This document shows positions 36,150-45,492 of a stretch of 64,000 nt of DNA, piece after piece. Origin of the DNA: Shewanella maritima (GTDB lineage: Bacteria > Pseudomonadota > Gammaproteobacteria > Enterobacterales > Shewanellaceae); contig NZ_CP036200.1 of assembly GCF_004295345.1 (NCBI RefSeq), positions 3,473,501 through 3,537,500 of the forward strand, written 5' to 3'. The translations under genes were made by a program, and so were the position numbers. Positions within the stretch are counted from its first letter, which is position 1, and every line of letters starts with the position of its first letter. Below the pieces are notes generated by a model. That model had not been told where the DNA came from, did not search any database, and worked only from the letters and a program-made list of their open reading frames with translations.

Positions 36150-37088
36150 TTAATCCAATTGCTTGGACACATTCTTAGCTGCTTGTGCCACTAATCCTCT
36201 AAACCACTTATGGCTTGGGTCATTGGTTCGTGACGAGTGCCAATATGTACACACGTCAATTAAATCCTCCATAAAGGGGGCTTTTAGGGTTTTTAAGTTG
36301 TAGATATCCATATACTTGTTGACGAGCTTTTGTGGCAATAAGGACAGATAGTCGCTGCGCTCAACAATGGGCAAAATTTCCATAATACTGCTTGCCTGCC
36401 AGGCGGTTTTTCGTTGTGTAAACAGCGCTTCGTTAGTAAAACCCTGACCAATCAAGTAATTGGCATGACGGTCACTATCTTGTCCAAGTATTCCTAGAGT
36501 GACGTGCTTTTCCGTTAAAAACTGCTGCTCGTTAATGGTTGACTCAAGCCTAGGGTGGTCGGTTCGGCAAATAATATTGAGTTGGTCACACATGATGACC
36601 TGGCTGCGTAAAGGCCCGCGATAATCAGAGCCTGCGCTAATAAGTAAGTCATATTGCTGTGAGCGTAACATGTCAGTTTGGTCAATGTGCTTAAGCGGCT
36701 CGATACGCACGCTTGCCTGAGGCGCTTGCTGCGACATCAGCATTGCCAGCTCAGGTAGAATGTTAAACCCAAACACACTAAGCGATGACACCACAAACTC
36801 TTTATCACATTCAGCAGGATCAAACTTTTGATATTCAGGTAGGGTATAGATGATGTTCTCTACTGCGTTTGCTAAAGCAGGGTAAATGTCGTGGGCAAAC
36901 TGAGTTGGCTCGACACCATGGCTTGCACGAATAAATAAAGTGTCTTTAAACACGTCCCTTAGACGAGTCACACCTTGGCTCACTGCCGACTGGCTAATGC
37001 CAAGTTGCTTGGCCGCTTTAGAGTAATTTTTGGTCTGCATGATTGCCACAAAAGTGGGAATGAGACTATAGTCTGAATGCTTCATCAC
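36150..37088 (-). CDS. LysR family regulator, divergent from HlyD locus
   Basis: A 312-residue LysR protein. The winged helix reads LIPTFVAIMQTKNYSKAAKQL with GISQSAVSQGVTRLRDVF; the effector domain runs from about residue 90. LysR proteins usually activate the adjacent divergent gene with a small co-inducer. Here the target is probably the DUF3302-like/HlyD pair starting 245 bases away, whose intergenic region is AT-rich with several TATA-like palindromic steps (e.g. ATATAAGTATAGTTATATCA). Confidence 0.85.
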   Translation of the reverse strand: MMKHSDYSLIPTFVAIMQTKNYSKAAKQLGISQSAVSQGVTRLRDVFKDTLFIRASHGVEPTQFAHDIYPALANAVENIIYTLPEYQKFDPAECDKEFVVSSLSVFGFNILPELAMLMSQQAPQASVRIEPLKHIDQTDMLRSQQYDLLISAGSDYRGPLRSQVIMCDQLNIICRTDHPRLESTINEQQFLTEKHVTLGILGQDSDRHANYLIGQGFTNEALFTQRKTAWQASSIMEILPIVERSDYLSLLPQKLVNKYMDIYNLKTLKAPFMEDLIDVCTYWHSSRTNDPSHKWFRGLVAQAAKNVSKQLD

Positions 37089-37332
37089 TTATACACCTGC
37101 AATAAATCCCTACTGATATAAGTATAGTTATATCACATATCAGCTAAATACTGTGCGAAATAGCTAATATAAGCATCAGTTAAGATACCTTTCTGCAAGC
37201 ATTCAACAAGAAATGTCACGTTAGTAAGTTTTCTTACATCTCTCAGGCAATTAGCCGCAGAGATGTCGTTAATTCATCTCTCATTGCTTTGCGGCGTTTG
37301 CCGCAACTAATGATTAACTTTAAGGAATAACT

Positions 37333-37986
37333 ATGGGCATGATCCGCCAGTTCTTTCGAGTTATTGTCACCATCATTGTGGTGCTAGCTAAGTTTTCTGC
37401 ATTCATGGCTGTAATGCTGCTTGGTGCATACTTGCTGGCGCCTTTGGGCACAATTAACTCGAAAGACATTGATTTAACTCAGTTCACCAATGTCCCCAAT
37501 AACGCCATGATGATGTTTTTCAACAGCGAATACTTCAGTGGCTATTTATTCGCGGTCACCATCGCTTTAGTGATATTTGCCTTGTATTTGCTATGGCAAT
37601 TACATGAGGTTGCGGTGCATAAGGCCGAGAAGAAAAACAGCATGCATGTGCAGTTGGTGTTTGCATTGTCACTATGTGGTTTGTTCTTACATAAAGCCTG
37701 GTGGGTAATGGCTATCATCATAGCATTTGCTAACTGGCAGCAAATTGGTCAATCAATTAGCCGTATTATTCGCAATGGTTTACGCACTGAGGAAGAAGAT
37801 AGTAAAAGTGGCGCTAAAAGTGAATCAAACAAGTCCGCTGAGCATACTCAAGCTCAGGCAAGTGATCAGGTCGTCAGTGCAGCTAATTCGGTAAGCGAGC
37901 ATTCAGCTTTTAGAGCTCAGCAACAAGTAAGTTTTAAGGTGTCTGGCACTGCCCAGGTGCAAGGCCGTAAGGAGGTGACGTCATGA
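37333..37986 (+). CDS. DUF3302-like inner-membrane protein
   Basis: A 217-residue protein with three to four spans. The middle region LWQLHEVAVHKAEKKNSMH and the following aromatic-rich span recall DUF3302/YiaW (LH-P...AxKRNHPH). The C-terminal ~60 residues are a polar Ser/Gln-rich tail. It overlaps the HlyD gene by ATGA, so both are translationally coupled. YiaW is paired with the HlyD-like YiaV in E. coli, a layout matched here. Function in both organisms is unproven. Confidence 0.6.
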   Translation: MGMIRQFFRVIVTIIVVLAKFSAFMAVMLLGAYLLAPLGTINSKDIDLTQFTNVPNNAMMMFFNSEYFSGYLFAVTIALVIFALYLLWQLHEVAVHKAEKKNSMHVQLVFALSLCGLFLHKAWWVMAIIIAFANWQQIGQSISRIIRNGLRTEEEDSKSGAKSESNKSAEHTQAQASDQVVSAANSVSEHSAFRAQQQVSFKVSGTAQVQGRKEVTS

Positions 37987-38972
37987 AAGAAGTAATGATC
38001 CCTTATATCTTAATCATGTGGATTTTAGTGTCGACAGGTGCAATTAAATGGACACTAAAAAATGCCTTTTGGATTGTCTCTGGTGGCGCATTTATTCTGG
38101 CTGTATTAGCGATTATGTCGCGCTTATGGGCACCGGTTGATCTCACGTATTCATCAACGGTTAAAGCGCCTCATGCCGTGTTATCGCCATTAATTGGTGA
38201 GCAGATTGATAAGGTTCATGTGACCCATAACCAGCATGTTAAAGAGGGTGAGGTTATATACACCTTGGTTGATACCAGCTCTAAAGCCGAGCTCGAGAAA
38301 ATCAACGCTGCGATAGTGCAACAGCAAGAATCGATTGCGCAGATGAAGCGCGACATCGAGCGTGCTGATGTATCTCCTGAGATTTTTAACGAGCGTGATG
38401 TTGAGAATTATCGCTCGCAGCTCAAGATTGCGAAATCAACCCTTGAGTCGTTAGAAGCAGATTATGACAGAGTTGAGTTTGAGCAAGAGCGTAAAACCGT
38501 GCGCGCCCCATTTGATGGGCAAATTGCCGTGGTTAACGTGGCGAGTGGTAGCCGTATGGGTAATATGCACATCTTTGACACTGGCCGTAAGTTTGTAGAG
38601 ATGCGTATTCCTGACCAAACCTATCGCTATGTTGAGCCAGGGCAGTTTGCTGAGTTTTATGTTGATGCTTACCCAGGTGAAGTGTTCCGCGCACGTGTGC
38701 ATAGCTTTACCTCAGGCACTGGTGAGGCGTCTGTATCACCGTTCCAAGGGCCGCAAAGCGTACGTCAACACGTTGGTGCCAACACCAGTGCTCACGGACG
38801 CACAGTGATTTTGGAAATCTTTGAGCCAGAGGGTAAAAGCATCCCGATTGGTGCGACGGGTTCAGCCTGGATTGCTGCGAAAAAACCGCACCCTTTCTTT
38901 GGGTTTATCGACGTGATTGGTGGTGCAACAGTAAGGCTACACTCTTACAAGTCTTACTTTAACGCTATGTAA
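37983..38972 (+). CDS. HlyD/EmrA-type membrane fusion protein
   Basis: A 329-residue periplasmic adaptor with one N-terminal span (FWIVSGGAFILAVLAIMSRLW). The biotinyl-lipoyl-like half reads HAVLSPLIGEQIDKVHVTHNQHVKEGEVIYTL; the coiled-coil hairpin covers ~residues 95–160; the second lipoyl half is RKTVRAPFDGQIAVVNVASGS. Such adaptors link inner-membrane pumps to outer-membrane channels. No pump gene is adjacent; the coupled DUF3302-like protein is the only partner visible. Confidence 0.82.
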   Translation: MKEVMIPYILIMWILVSTGAIKWTLKNAFWIVSGGAFILAVLAIMSRLWAPVDLTYSSTVKAPHAVLSPLIGEQIDKVHVTHNQHVKEGEVIYTLVDTSSKAELEKINAAIVQQQESIAQMKRDIERADVSPEIFNERDVENYRSQLKIAKSTLESLEADYDRVEFEQERKTVRAPFDGQIAVVNVASGSRMGNMHIFDTGRKFVEMRIPDQTYRYVEPGQFAEFYVDAYPGEVFRARVHSFTSGTGEASVSPFQGPQSVRQHVGANTSAHGRTVILEIFEPEGKSIPIGATGSAWIAAKKPHPFFGFIDVIGGATVRLHSYKSYFNAM

Positions 38973-39116
38973 CTTGTCATTCGCCGGGCTGGTGGGTTAG
39001 CCCGGCAAAATCAACCGAATCTTTGACTTGCTTATGCACTTATTCGGTCCGGTGTTAACGGACTGAGGGGGATTTTATTGTGCAATGGCAGGTCGCAAAT
39101 AAAGCAGGGTAATTCA

Positions 39117-40399
39117 ATGTTCAATGAAAAACGAAAGCCAGCCTCATGGCTGAATATTCATAATCGCTATCGCAGTTCTCACCTGAAAGTAGGTTTATTG
39201 GCGTTAGCTGTTACTTCTGTGACAGCGCCTTATGCCCATAGTGGCGCATATATGTTCAATGAGCTGGGGATGATGAATATCAGCACGGCTGGTGCTGGTG
39301 CCCAGGCGATAGCTGAAGGCGCAGAAACCGCCTTTGCCAACCCAGCGGCAATGGCTGAGTTTGATAGCGCTGCCATCGCTTTTAACTTGCAAGGCATGGT
39401 TTCGAGTATTGAATATACCGATACTGGCTCAACGGGCATTTTTGCTAATGGCGAGCAGCAAACTCAGGCTGGCACAGCCATGCCGGTGGCATCAGGCTAT
39501 TATGTGCAACCATTATCAGACAACTGGCATTTTGGTTTAGCTTTGGCGTCAGCGGGTGGCTCTGTGATTGATTACGGCAATGACTTTTCAGGCGCTGTGT
39601 TATTGCAAGATGCGCAGTTAACCACAGTGCAGTTAACCCCAAGCCTTGCCTATTCAGTCAATGAGCAACTGTCATTCGGTGTGGGTTTAGTGACCGAATT
39701 TGGTTTATTGGAGCAAAACTTTGCCGGCAGTGATGAGGCTTTGTTGCCAGCAGTTAAAGCAACGGGCGATAGTTTGGGCTTTGGCTATAACATTAGTGGC
39801 TTCTATAAGTACAACGACAAACACCAGTATGGATTTATCTATCGCTCGCAAATAGATCATCAAATGGAAGGGGACTTATCTGCCACTGAATTAGCCACAA
39901 ACTCACGCATTGATATTGTCATGCCAGCGAGTTTACTTGTGAGCGGCGTTCACAAAGTGTCGTCGAAAATGAGTTTATTGTGGAGCGCTGGTTGGACTGA
40001 GTTTAGTCAAATCGAAGCAACGCCTATTGTGCTCAATAACATCAGCCTAGGGATAGACCGTCAGTGGCAAGATACCTACTCTGCAAGTATTGGCGTGCAT
40101 TATCAGTTAACTGATGATTGGCGTTTAGAGTCTGGTGTTTATTATGAAACCTCACCACAAGATGACCCACAGCTGCAGTTCCCTGATGTACCAACCGGGG
40201 AAATTTGGAAGCTAGGGCTAGGGGCTACTTACGACATAAGTGAGCAATGGCGCATGCAGATGTACTACGAGTACTTTAATGCTGGTACCCGAGTATTGAC
40301 TACACGTTAGCGCAAGATACAGCTTTAGAAAGCACCTTGAAAGGTGACTATGATGCAGATTTACACTTTTTTGGTGTGCTGTTTAATTATCAGTTTTAG
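39117..40399 (+). pseudogene. FadL-family outer-membrane porin, frameshifted near C-terminus
   Basis: From ATG 39117 the protein has a leader (LKVGLLALAVTSVTAPYAHS) and the FadL N-terminus GAYMFNELGMMNISTAGAGAQAI with AETAFANPAAMA. FadL porins import long-chain fatty acids and other hydrophobic compounds. The open frame ends at 40310 after RVLTTR; adding one T at 40296–40297 restores DYTLAQDTALES and a C-terminal beta strand ending FGVLFNYQF, the aromatic end needed for BAM insertion. The whole protein is ~427 residues. A sequencing deletion is the simplest cause. Confidence 0.82.
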
Positions 40400-40430
40400 T
40401 TTGCTGTGAGCTTATTTCTTTAGCAAACAC

Positions 40431-40473
40431 AGCCGCTGCAGTAATGAGTGCACTGCAGCGGCTCTTTTCTTTC
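40431..40473. terminator. Bidirectional terminator between fadL-like gene and response regulator
   Basis: 12-bp perfect stem AGCCGCTGCAGT (40431–40442) with ACTGCAGCGGCT (40452–40463), followed by CTTTTCTTTC. Confidence 0.8.
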
Positions 40474-40501
40474 TATCTATGTTTGTTTGTGCTAGCGAGT
40501 G

Positions 40502-41191
40502 CTAGTCAATCTTATAGCCAACGCCGTAGATTGAATGGATCAGTTCATCACTGGCGATATATGGCGCAAGTTTTTTACGTATATTTTTAATATGGCTGTC
40601 GATGGTTCGGTCACTCACTATACGTTCGTCTTTATAGCTAGCTTGCATGAGTTGTTCTCGCGAATATACGCGTCCTGGTTTTGCAACCAAAGTATGCAGC
40701 ATCCTAAATTCCACCGGTGTCAGCTCCACTTCATTGGCATTGACCACACACTTAAAGCTTTCCTGGGTCAACTCGATACCTCGGTACTCAATACTCTTGT
40801 CAGACTGTGTTAGCTGCTCACGGCCTTTGGTACGGCGTAAGATGGCTTTAACTCGGGCGACGACCTCTTTAGGCAGAAATGGCTTGCAAACATAGTCATC
40901 GGCGCCGGAGTCTAAACCGATCAGGCGGTCAATTTCATCGACTCTTGCTGTCAGCATCAAGATGGGTACATCAGAGAATGCCCGTACTTGCTTGCAGATA
41001 CTAATGCCATCTTTTCCCGGCAACATCAGGTCTAAAATCACCATGTCTGGTTCCATTTGCTTGATTGTTTCAACCGCGTGAGTTCCCTCATGAATCGCCT
41101 CGGCATCAAAGCCATCAAGAGTAAGGTAGTCAACTAAAAGCTGGGCGATTTTTTGCTCATCTTCAATTACCAAAACTTTGCTATCTTGCAT
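40502..41191 (-). CDS. BaeR-like OmpR-family response regulator
   Basis: A ~229-residue response regulator. The receiver has EDEQKIAQLLVDYL, phosphoacceptor Asp in MVILDLMLPGKDG, Thr/Ser in LMLTAR, and Lys in DDYVCKPF. The winged-helix effector ends DRTIDSHIKNIRKKLAPYI and YGVGYKID. Overall it is very close to E. coli BaeR, the envelope-stress regulator. It lies downstream of the kinase gene. The ATG at 41191 is preferred over the TTG at 41197. Confidence 0.85.
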   Translation of the reverse strand: MQDSKVLVIEDEQKIAQLLVDYLTLDGFDAEAIHEGTHAVETIKQMEPDMVILDLMLPGKDGISICKQVRAFSDVPILMLTARVDEIDRLIGLDSGADDYVCKPFLPKEVVARVKAILRRTKGREQLTQSDKSIEYRGIELTQESFKCVVNANEVELTPVEFRMLHTLVAKPGRVYSREQLMQASYKDERIVSDRTIDSHIKNIRKKLAPYIASDELIHSIYGVGYKID

Positions 41192-41277
41192 GTACAAATC
41201 AATCCTTGTTTGGTTAAGCGTTGATGCTGATTAAACTGCTAAATCTGTGAGTGTCTAAACCTATAAATGTGCCTTGA

Positions 41278-42780
41278 TTAAAGTAGCGGTAGTTTTATCA
41301 TCACGCAGATCCCGCCTAGCTCTGATGGATTAATGCTAATGCTACCTTGATGCGCCAACACAATATTGCGGCAAATGGCTAAACCAAGTCCTGCGCCGCC
41401 TTGGCGGCGATTACGAGACATCTCATTGCGATATAATGGCTCAAGTAGCTTGTTGCACTCTTTAACATCGACGCCAGGCGAGCTATCTTCGATAAAAATG
41501 GTCAGCTCATGGTCGACATTGACAGAAATCGCGATTTCACCGGGTGCATCGGTATAAGCCAGTGCATTGTTCAATAGGTTGCCAAATAGCTGCTGCAATC
41601 TAGCGCTGTCGCCTGACACCATCACCACTTCTGGTAGATTAGCCGATATTACCAAACCATGTTGTTTCGCTTTGTTGCTGACCTTCTCGATGCAGTAATC
41701 AAGGTCATCAATAATGTTGATATTGTTGAAGTTGTAGCGCAGTCCACCAACATCTGAAAGCGACAGTTGATATAAGTCCTCAATCAGGTTTTGTAGCCGT
41801 TCAACTTCTTGTCCTAGAGAGTCAACTTGCTGCATATCAAGTGGTCTCACACCATCTTTTATCGCGCTAATCTCACCACTAAGTACCGTGATTGGCGTTC
41901 TCAATTCGTGGGAAATATCAGCAATCCAGCGCTGGCGGGCGCTCTGATTTTGCTGCAATTGCATGGCAAGACGGTCAAGGTCGTTCATTAACAAGCCCAG
42001 TTCATCGCGTCTGTTTTCATTGAGCTGAGTTTGATAGTCACCATTAGACATAGTGGAAATGCGCTGCAACATACGCTTAATTGGCGCAAGGAAAATCCGC
42101 GTTAGCAATAACGACACGGCAAGGGCAAGCAAAAGTGCGATGGCTGCAATAATGCCACTGGTTATCCATTGCTGCTTAGAAAAGGCGGTTTCTTCTGGTG
42201 AGTCAAAACGCCTTTTTGAAGCAGTGACCAGGGTGCCTACCACTTGGTCATCAACCAGAATATTGATGCGAACCCACTGTTCATTATCGACTCTAGGTAG
42301 TTTGCCTGCGACAAACTTCTGTTCACGGTTAAGCAGTGCGGTTGGCGGCACGCGTTGATCGTCAATAAACTGAGGTTGTCCTTGGCGATTGCTTTCAGCA
42401 TCGAGTGGTGGTTTAGGTTTGTGAGGAGGTCTAGGTTTGGGTTTTGCACCAGCGCGTGGCGGACGAGGCGGTTTCCCTTTGGCGCCAGGGCGTCTATTAA
42501 GTTGGATTTCACCATCATCGTTAATGACTTGTCCTAGCAGTGAATAGGGATGTAACTGCAAAAAATGGTGCAGCTTGGCGCGCTCAATACTGCTCCAATC
42601 GTTACCGTCGTATAGCTTACTTAGGTTAGTTGCTAGCAGCTCTAGACGCTGACGCTCAAGATTGTTGGTATATTCTAAAAAGCCGCGCTCGAAACTCCAG
42701 CGAGCCAATGACAGGGTTGCAAGGAGCACAACAAGCGTTAAGCCTAAAAAGGCTAAAATGAGTTTTTTAGACAGATTCAC
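41278..42780 (-). CDS. BaeS-like sensor histidine kinase
   Basis: A 500-residue inner-membrane kinase: TM1 at residues ~8–27, periplasmic sensor to ~210, TM2 near GIIAAIALLLALAVSLLL, HAMP, then the H-box ARQRWIADISHELRTPITVL (His near residue 286), N-box and the ATP site RQGGAGLGLAICRN. The periplasmic part contains a cationic Pro-rich run (residues ~97–125, GKPPRPPRAGAKPKP and more) longer than in E. coli BaeS. It begins with GTG at 42780. Its order, kinase before BaeR-like regulator, supports a cognate pair. Confidence 0.85.
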   Translation of the reverse strand: MNLSKKLILAFLGLTLVVLLATLSLARWSFERGFLEYTNNLERQRLELLATNLSKLYDGNDWSSIERAKLHHFLQLHPYSLLGQVINDDGEIQLNRRPGAKGKPPRPPRAGAKPKPRPPHKPKPPLDAESNRQGQPQFIDDQRVPPTALLNREQKFVAGKLPRVDNEQWVRINILVDDQVVGTLVTASKRRFDSPEETAFSKQQWITSGIIAAIALLLALAVSLLLTRIFLAPIKRMLQRISTMSNGDYQTQLNENRRDELGLLMNDLDRLAMQLQQNQSARQRWIADISHELRTPITVLSGEISAIKDGVRPLDMQQVDSLGQEVERLQNLIEDLYQLSLSDVGGLRYNFNNINIIDDLDYCIEKVSNKAKQHGLVISANLPEVVMVSGDSARLQQLFGNLLNNALAYTDAPGEIAISVNVDHELTIFIEDSSPGVDVKECNKLLEPLYRNEMSRNRRQGGAGLGLAICRNIVLAHQGSISINPSELGGICVMIKLPLL

Positions 42781-42809
42781 GTCATTGGCTCCATGGGCTT
42801 AGTGCTTGA

Positions 42810-43262
42810 CTAAGCTTGCGTATCAATTAAGCCGTTTTCTGGCGCGGCATCAGCAAGAATTTGCTTGATATTCGCCAAAGTTGAGGCCTTGTCTTCATCA
42901 GACTGGTTATCGCTATAATACTCATTAATAAGACTATTTAAACTTTCTAGCATCTCATCTGTGATATTCATTTCGCTCATGCCACTATCTTTAGGTGGCG
43001 GCGGAGGTGGTGTTACTCCAGCAAGATCGCCAATGGCTTTGGCATCAAACCCATATTCTTCCATTGTCGTTGCCAATGCCTTTGATGGGTTAATCCCTGC
43101 CTCTTTAAAGGTCTCTGTGATGGCGAGGGCATCATCTTGGCTTAGATTGTCAGCATCGTACTCACTTAGCGTTGCCTCAATGAGAGACTTTTGATCTTCG
43201 CTGAGGCTAGCCGTTTGCATGGTTGGCATTGCATAGTTATTACTGGGGAAGTTGACATTCAT
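42810..43262 (-). CDS. Acidic protein with poly-Pro run, unknown
   Basis: A 150-residue acidic protein upstream of the BaeS-like gene, 29 bases away on the same strand. Two similar helical segments (LSEDQKSLIEATLSEYDADNL and DEMLESLNSLINEYYSDNQ) surround a VTPPPPPPKDSG linker. DADNLSQDDA resembles, but does not match, an EF-hand loop. It has no signal peptide. AAGGAG lies seven bases before the ATG. Operon position suggests it works with the two-component system, but I do not recognise a family. Confidence 0.65.
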   Translation of the reverse strand: MNVNFPSNNYAMPTMQTASLSEDQKSLIEATLSEYDADNLSQDDALAITETFKEAGINPSKALATTMEEYGFDAKAIGDLAGVTPPPPPPKDSGMSEMNITDEMLESLNSLINEYYSDNQSDEDKASTLANIKQILADAAPENGLIDTQA

Positions 43263-43412
43263 TGCAGGCTCCTTATTCGCGTAGTGTCAGTGGGGCTATG
43301 TTATAAGCTTGAGGGCAAAGCTTGAGAAAGCAGACCAAGATTAGCAGGCAAATGTGGAGTAAATGTGCAGAGAGTGTGTTGAAACTGCAAAGATTATTGC
43401 CGTGACAATGAG

Positions 43413-43445
43413 TGTTTGACTGATGTTTGACTGATGTTTGACTAA
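43413..43445. repeat. Three 11-bp tandem repeats
   Basis: TGTTTGACTGA at 43413 and 43424, TGTTTGACTAA at 43435. The 11-bp period equals about one helical turn. Each copy includes TTGACT, a -35-like hexamer. Confidence 0.5.
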
Positions 43446-43492
43446 GGTCTAATCAGAGATTGATCGCATTTTTGATCAAATTTTTATATTTT

Positions 43493-43511
43493 TTTAGACG
43501 CACAGTCTAAA
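43493..43511. promoter_or_regulatory. TetR operator 1 (upstream of AcuR-like gene)
   Basis: Palindrome TTTAGAC-GCACA-GTCTAAA, 42 bases before the TetR start. A matching site lies before the reductase gene. Confidence 0.7.
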
Positions 43512-43552
43512 ATCATTCGAGTTAAGGGGAATGCAGGTTATGTTGAGGTTTA

Positions 43553-44254
43553 ATGATGGCGAAAGTTGATGAACAAGCACAATCTGCAGGGCAATCTAGT
43601 TTGGTTAACGATCTGAGCAATAACACTCAGAGCAAGCCTAAGCCACGCAGGGGCAGACCACCAAAGGTTAACCGTGAGCTTGAGGATACCAAGGCTGAAT
43701 TGATCCGCAGCGGCCTTGCTCAGCTTACCGAAAAGGGCTTCGCACAGTCTGGGATTGACCCGATTTTAAAGCAAGTCGGTGTGCCAAAAGGCTCGTTCTA
43801 TTACTACTTTGCTAGTAAAGAAGCGTTTGGTCAGGCTGTGCTAGATAGTTATGCCAGTTACTTCGCTTACAAGCTAGATAAGCACTTGCTTGATGATACA
43901 AATCCGCCGTTAATGAGAATTTCTCTTTTTGTACAAAGTGCGATTGACGGCATGGCAAGGTTTGATTTTAAACGAGGTTGTTTAGTTGGCAACCTAGGGC
44001 AAGAGGTCGATCAATTGCCTGGGAGTTTTCGCCCCAAACTTATTGCGATTTTTGAGAGTTGGCAGCAACGCCTGCAAGCTTGTCTTGAACTGGCTAAGCA
44101 GCAAGGTGAGATTGCGCCAGCAACCAATTGTAAGCTTTACGCTGAACACTTTTGGGTGGGTTGGGAAGGTGCAGTAAGCCGCGCAAGACTTGTACAACGT
44201 GCGCAACCTCTGCGGCATTATCTGGATTGTTTTTTAGCGGGGTTACCTCGCTAA
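43553..44254 (+). CDS. TetR family regulator (AcuR-like context)
   Basis: A 233-residue regulator with a basic N-terminal tail (KPKPRRGRPPKVNRELED) and a TetR helix-turn-helix LTEKGFAQSGIDPILKQVGVPKGSFYYYFASKEAF. The ligand domain has RGCLVGNLGQEVDQL. It lies 90 bases before an AcuI/YhdH-like acrylyl-CoA reductase, with identical palindromic half-sites (TAGAC/GTCTA) upstream of both genes, so it probably represses both itself and the reductase. Confidence 0.86.
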   Translation: MMAKVDEQAQSAGQSSLVNDLSNNTQSKPKPRRGRPPKVNRELEDTKAELIRSGLAQLTEKGFAQSGIDPILKQVGVPKGSFYYYFASKEAFGQAVLDSYASYFAYKLDKHLLDDTNPPLMRISLFVQSAIDGMARFDFKRGCLVGNLGQEVDQLPGSFRPKLIAIFESWQQRLQACLELAKQQGEIAPATNCKLYAEHFWVGWEGAVSRARLVQRAQPLRHYLDCFLAGLPR

Positions 44255-44270
44255 ATTTTTTACTATTTTA

Positions 44271-44285
44271 TAGACGATCAGTCTA
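44271..44285. promoter_or_regulatory. TetR operator 2 (upstream of AcuI-like gene)
   Basis: TAGAC-GATCA-GTCTA, 59 bases before the reductase start, the same TAGAC-N5-GTCTA form as the site at 43493–43511. Confidence 0.7.
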
Positions 44286-44343
44286 AATTGTGTGACTTGA
44301 ACTCGGGATAAGGGCTCAGGTTATTTAACACCGAGGAGAAGAT

Positions 44344-45324
44344 ATGTTTAATGGGCTACTAATTGAAAAAGATGATCAGGGCTACCGCGCTTCATTGCAG
44401 CAGCTAGACAAGGCACAGCTACCTGAAGGTGATGTGACGGTTAAAGTGCAATACAGCAGTATTAACTATAAAGATGGCCTGGCGATTACTGGCAAAAGCC
44501 CTGTGGTGCGTCAGTTTCCTATGGTACCTGGTATCGACTTTGTTGGTGTTGTTGAGCATAGCGAGTCTGACAAGTGGCAGGTTGGTGACAAGGTATTGCT
44601 AAATGGCTTTGGTGTCGGTGAAACCCATTGGGGCGGGCTGGCACAATACGCCAAAGTGAAAAGTGATTGGTTAATTGCACTGCCTGAGTCGATGGATGGT
44701 TTCAGTGCAATGGCAGTGGGCACTGCCGGTTACACAGCTATGTTATGTGTGATGGCGTTAGAGAGTAACGGCGTAACCCCAGCAAAAGGGCCTATTCTGG
44801 TCACAGGTGCGAATGGCGGTGTTGGCAGCTTTGCCATTGCAATGCTAGCAAAACTCGGTTTTGACGTAGTGGCATCAACCGGACGTGTTGACCAAGCTGC
44901 ATACCTAAGTGAGCTAGGTGCAAGCGAAGTGATTGACCGCAATACATTGTCAGAGCCAGGTCGACCGCTTGCTAAAGAGCGCTGGGCTGGCGTAGTCGAC
45001 AGTGTTGGTAGCCATACGCTTGCTAATGCCTGCGCGTCGACACAATACGGCGGTACAGTAGCTGCTTGTGGTTTGGCGCAGGGGTTTGATTTACCAGCGA
45101 CTGTGATGCCTTTTATTTTGCGCGGTGTGAATCTTGCCGGTGTTGACAGTGTGATGCGCCCAATTGCAGATCGTGAAATTGCCTGGAATCGTATTGCTGA
45201 CTTAATCGATGCAGAGCTAATCAGCAAAATCGCCACTGAGATCAGCTTAGATAAGGTGATTGAAACTGCAGATGCTTTACTCGCGGGGACTGTGCAAGGC
45301 CGAGTGGTGGTTAAGCTAGATTAG
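44344..45324 (+). CDS. AcuI/YhdH-type acrylyl-CoA reductase (MDR family)
   Basis: A 326-residue zinc-free medium-chain dehydrogenase/reductase. Signatures: SSINYKDGLAITGKSPVVRQFPMVPGIDFVG near residues 38–68, the nucleotide loop VTGANGGVGSFAIAML, and VVASTGR for NADPH ribose phosphate. E. coli YhdH and Rhodobacter AcuI reduce toxic acrylyl-CoA to propionyl-CoA. Control by the adjacent TetR protein is implied by the paired operators. No DMSP lyase or acuK-type gene is nearby, so a general detoxification role is more likely than DMSP catabolism. Confidence 0.86.
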   Translation: MFNGLLIEKDDQGYRASLQQLDKAQLPEGDVTVKVQYSSINYKDGLAITGKSPVVRQFPMVPGIDFVGVVEHSESDKWQVGDKVLLNGFGVGETHWGGLAQYAKVKSDWLIALPESMDGFSAMAVGTAGYTAMLCVMALESNGVTPAKGPILVTGANGGVGSFAIAMLAKLGFDVVASTGRVDQAAYLSELGASEVIDRNTLSEPGRPLAKERWAGVVDSVGSHTLANACASTQYGGTVAACGLAQGFDLPATVMPFILRGVNLAGVDSVMRPIADREIAWNRIADLIDAELISKIATEISLDKVIETADALLAGTVQGRVVVKLD

Positions 45325-45338
45325 TCACTTTTTTTGCA

Positions 45339-45367
45339 AAGCGTCAGTATCAAGCTGGCGCTTTTTT
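45339..45367 (+). terminator. Intrinsic terminator after AcuI-like gene
   Basis: AGCGTCAG pairs with CTGGCGCT (one G·T), followed by TTTTT. Confidence 0.75.
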
Positions 45368-45492
45368 CTGCTCATTTTATTGTCAATCCCGCCAACCTAT
45401 ATGCTTTATATATAGAACCTAATTAAATCAATTCGATTTTAAGTCTTACCATGAGTATCAATCCAATGAATTAACAGGTAAGAGAGGGTGCT

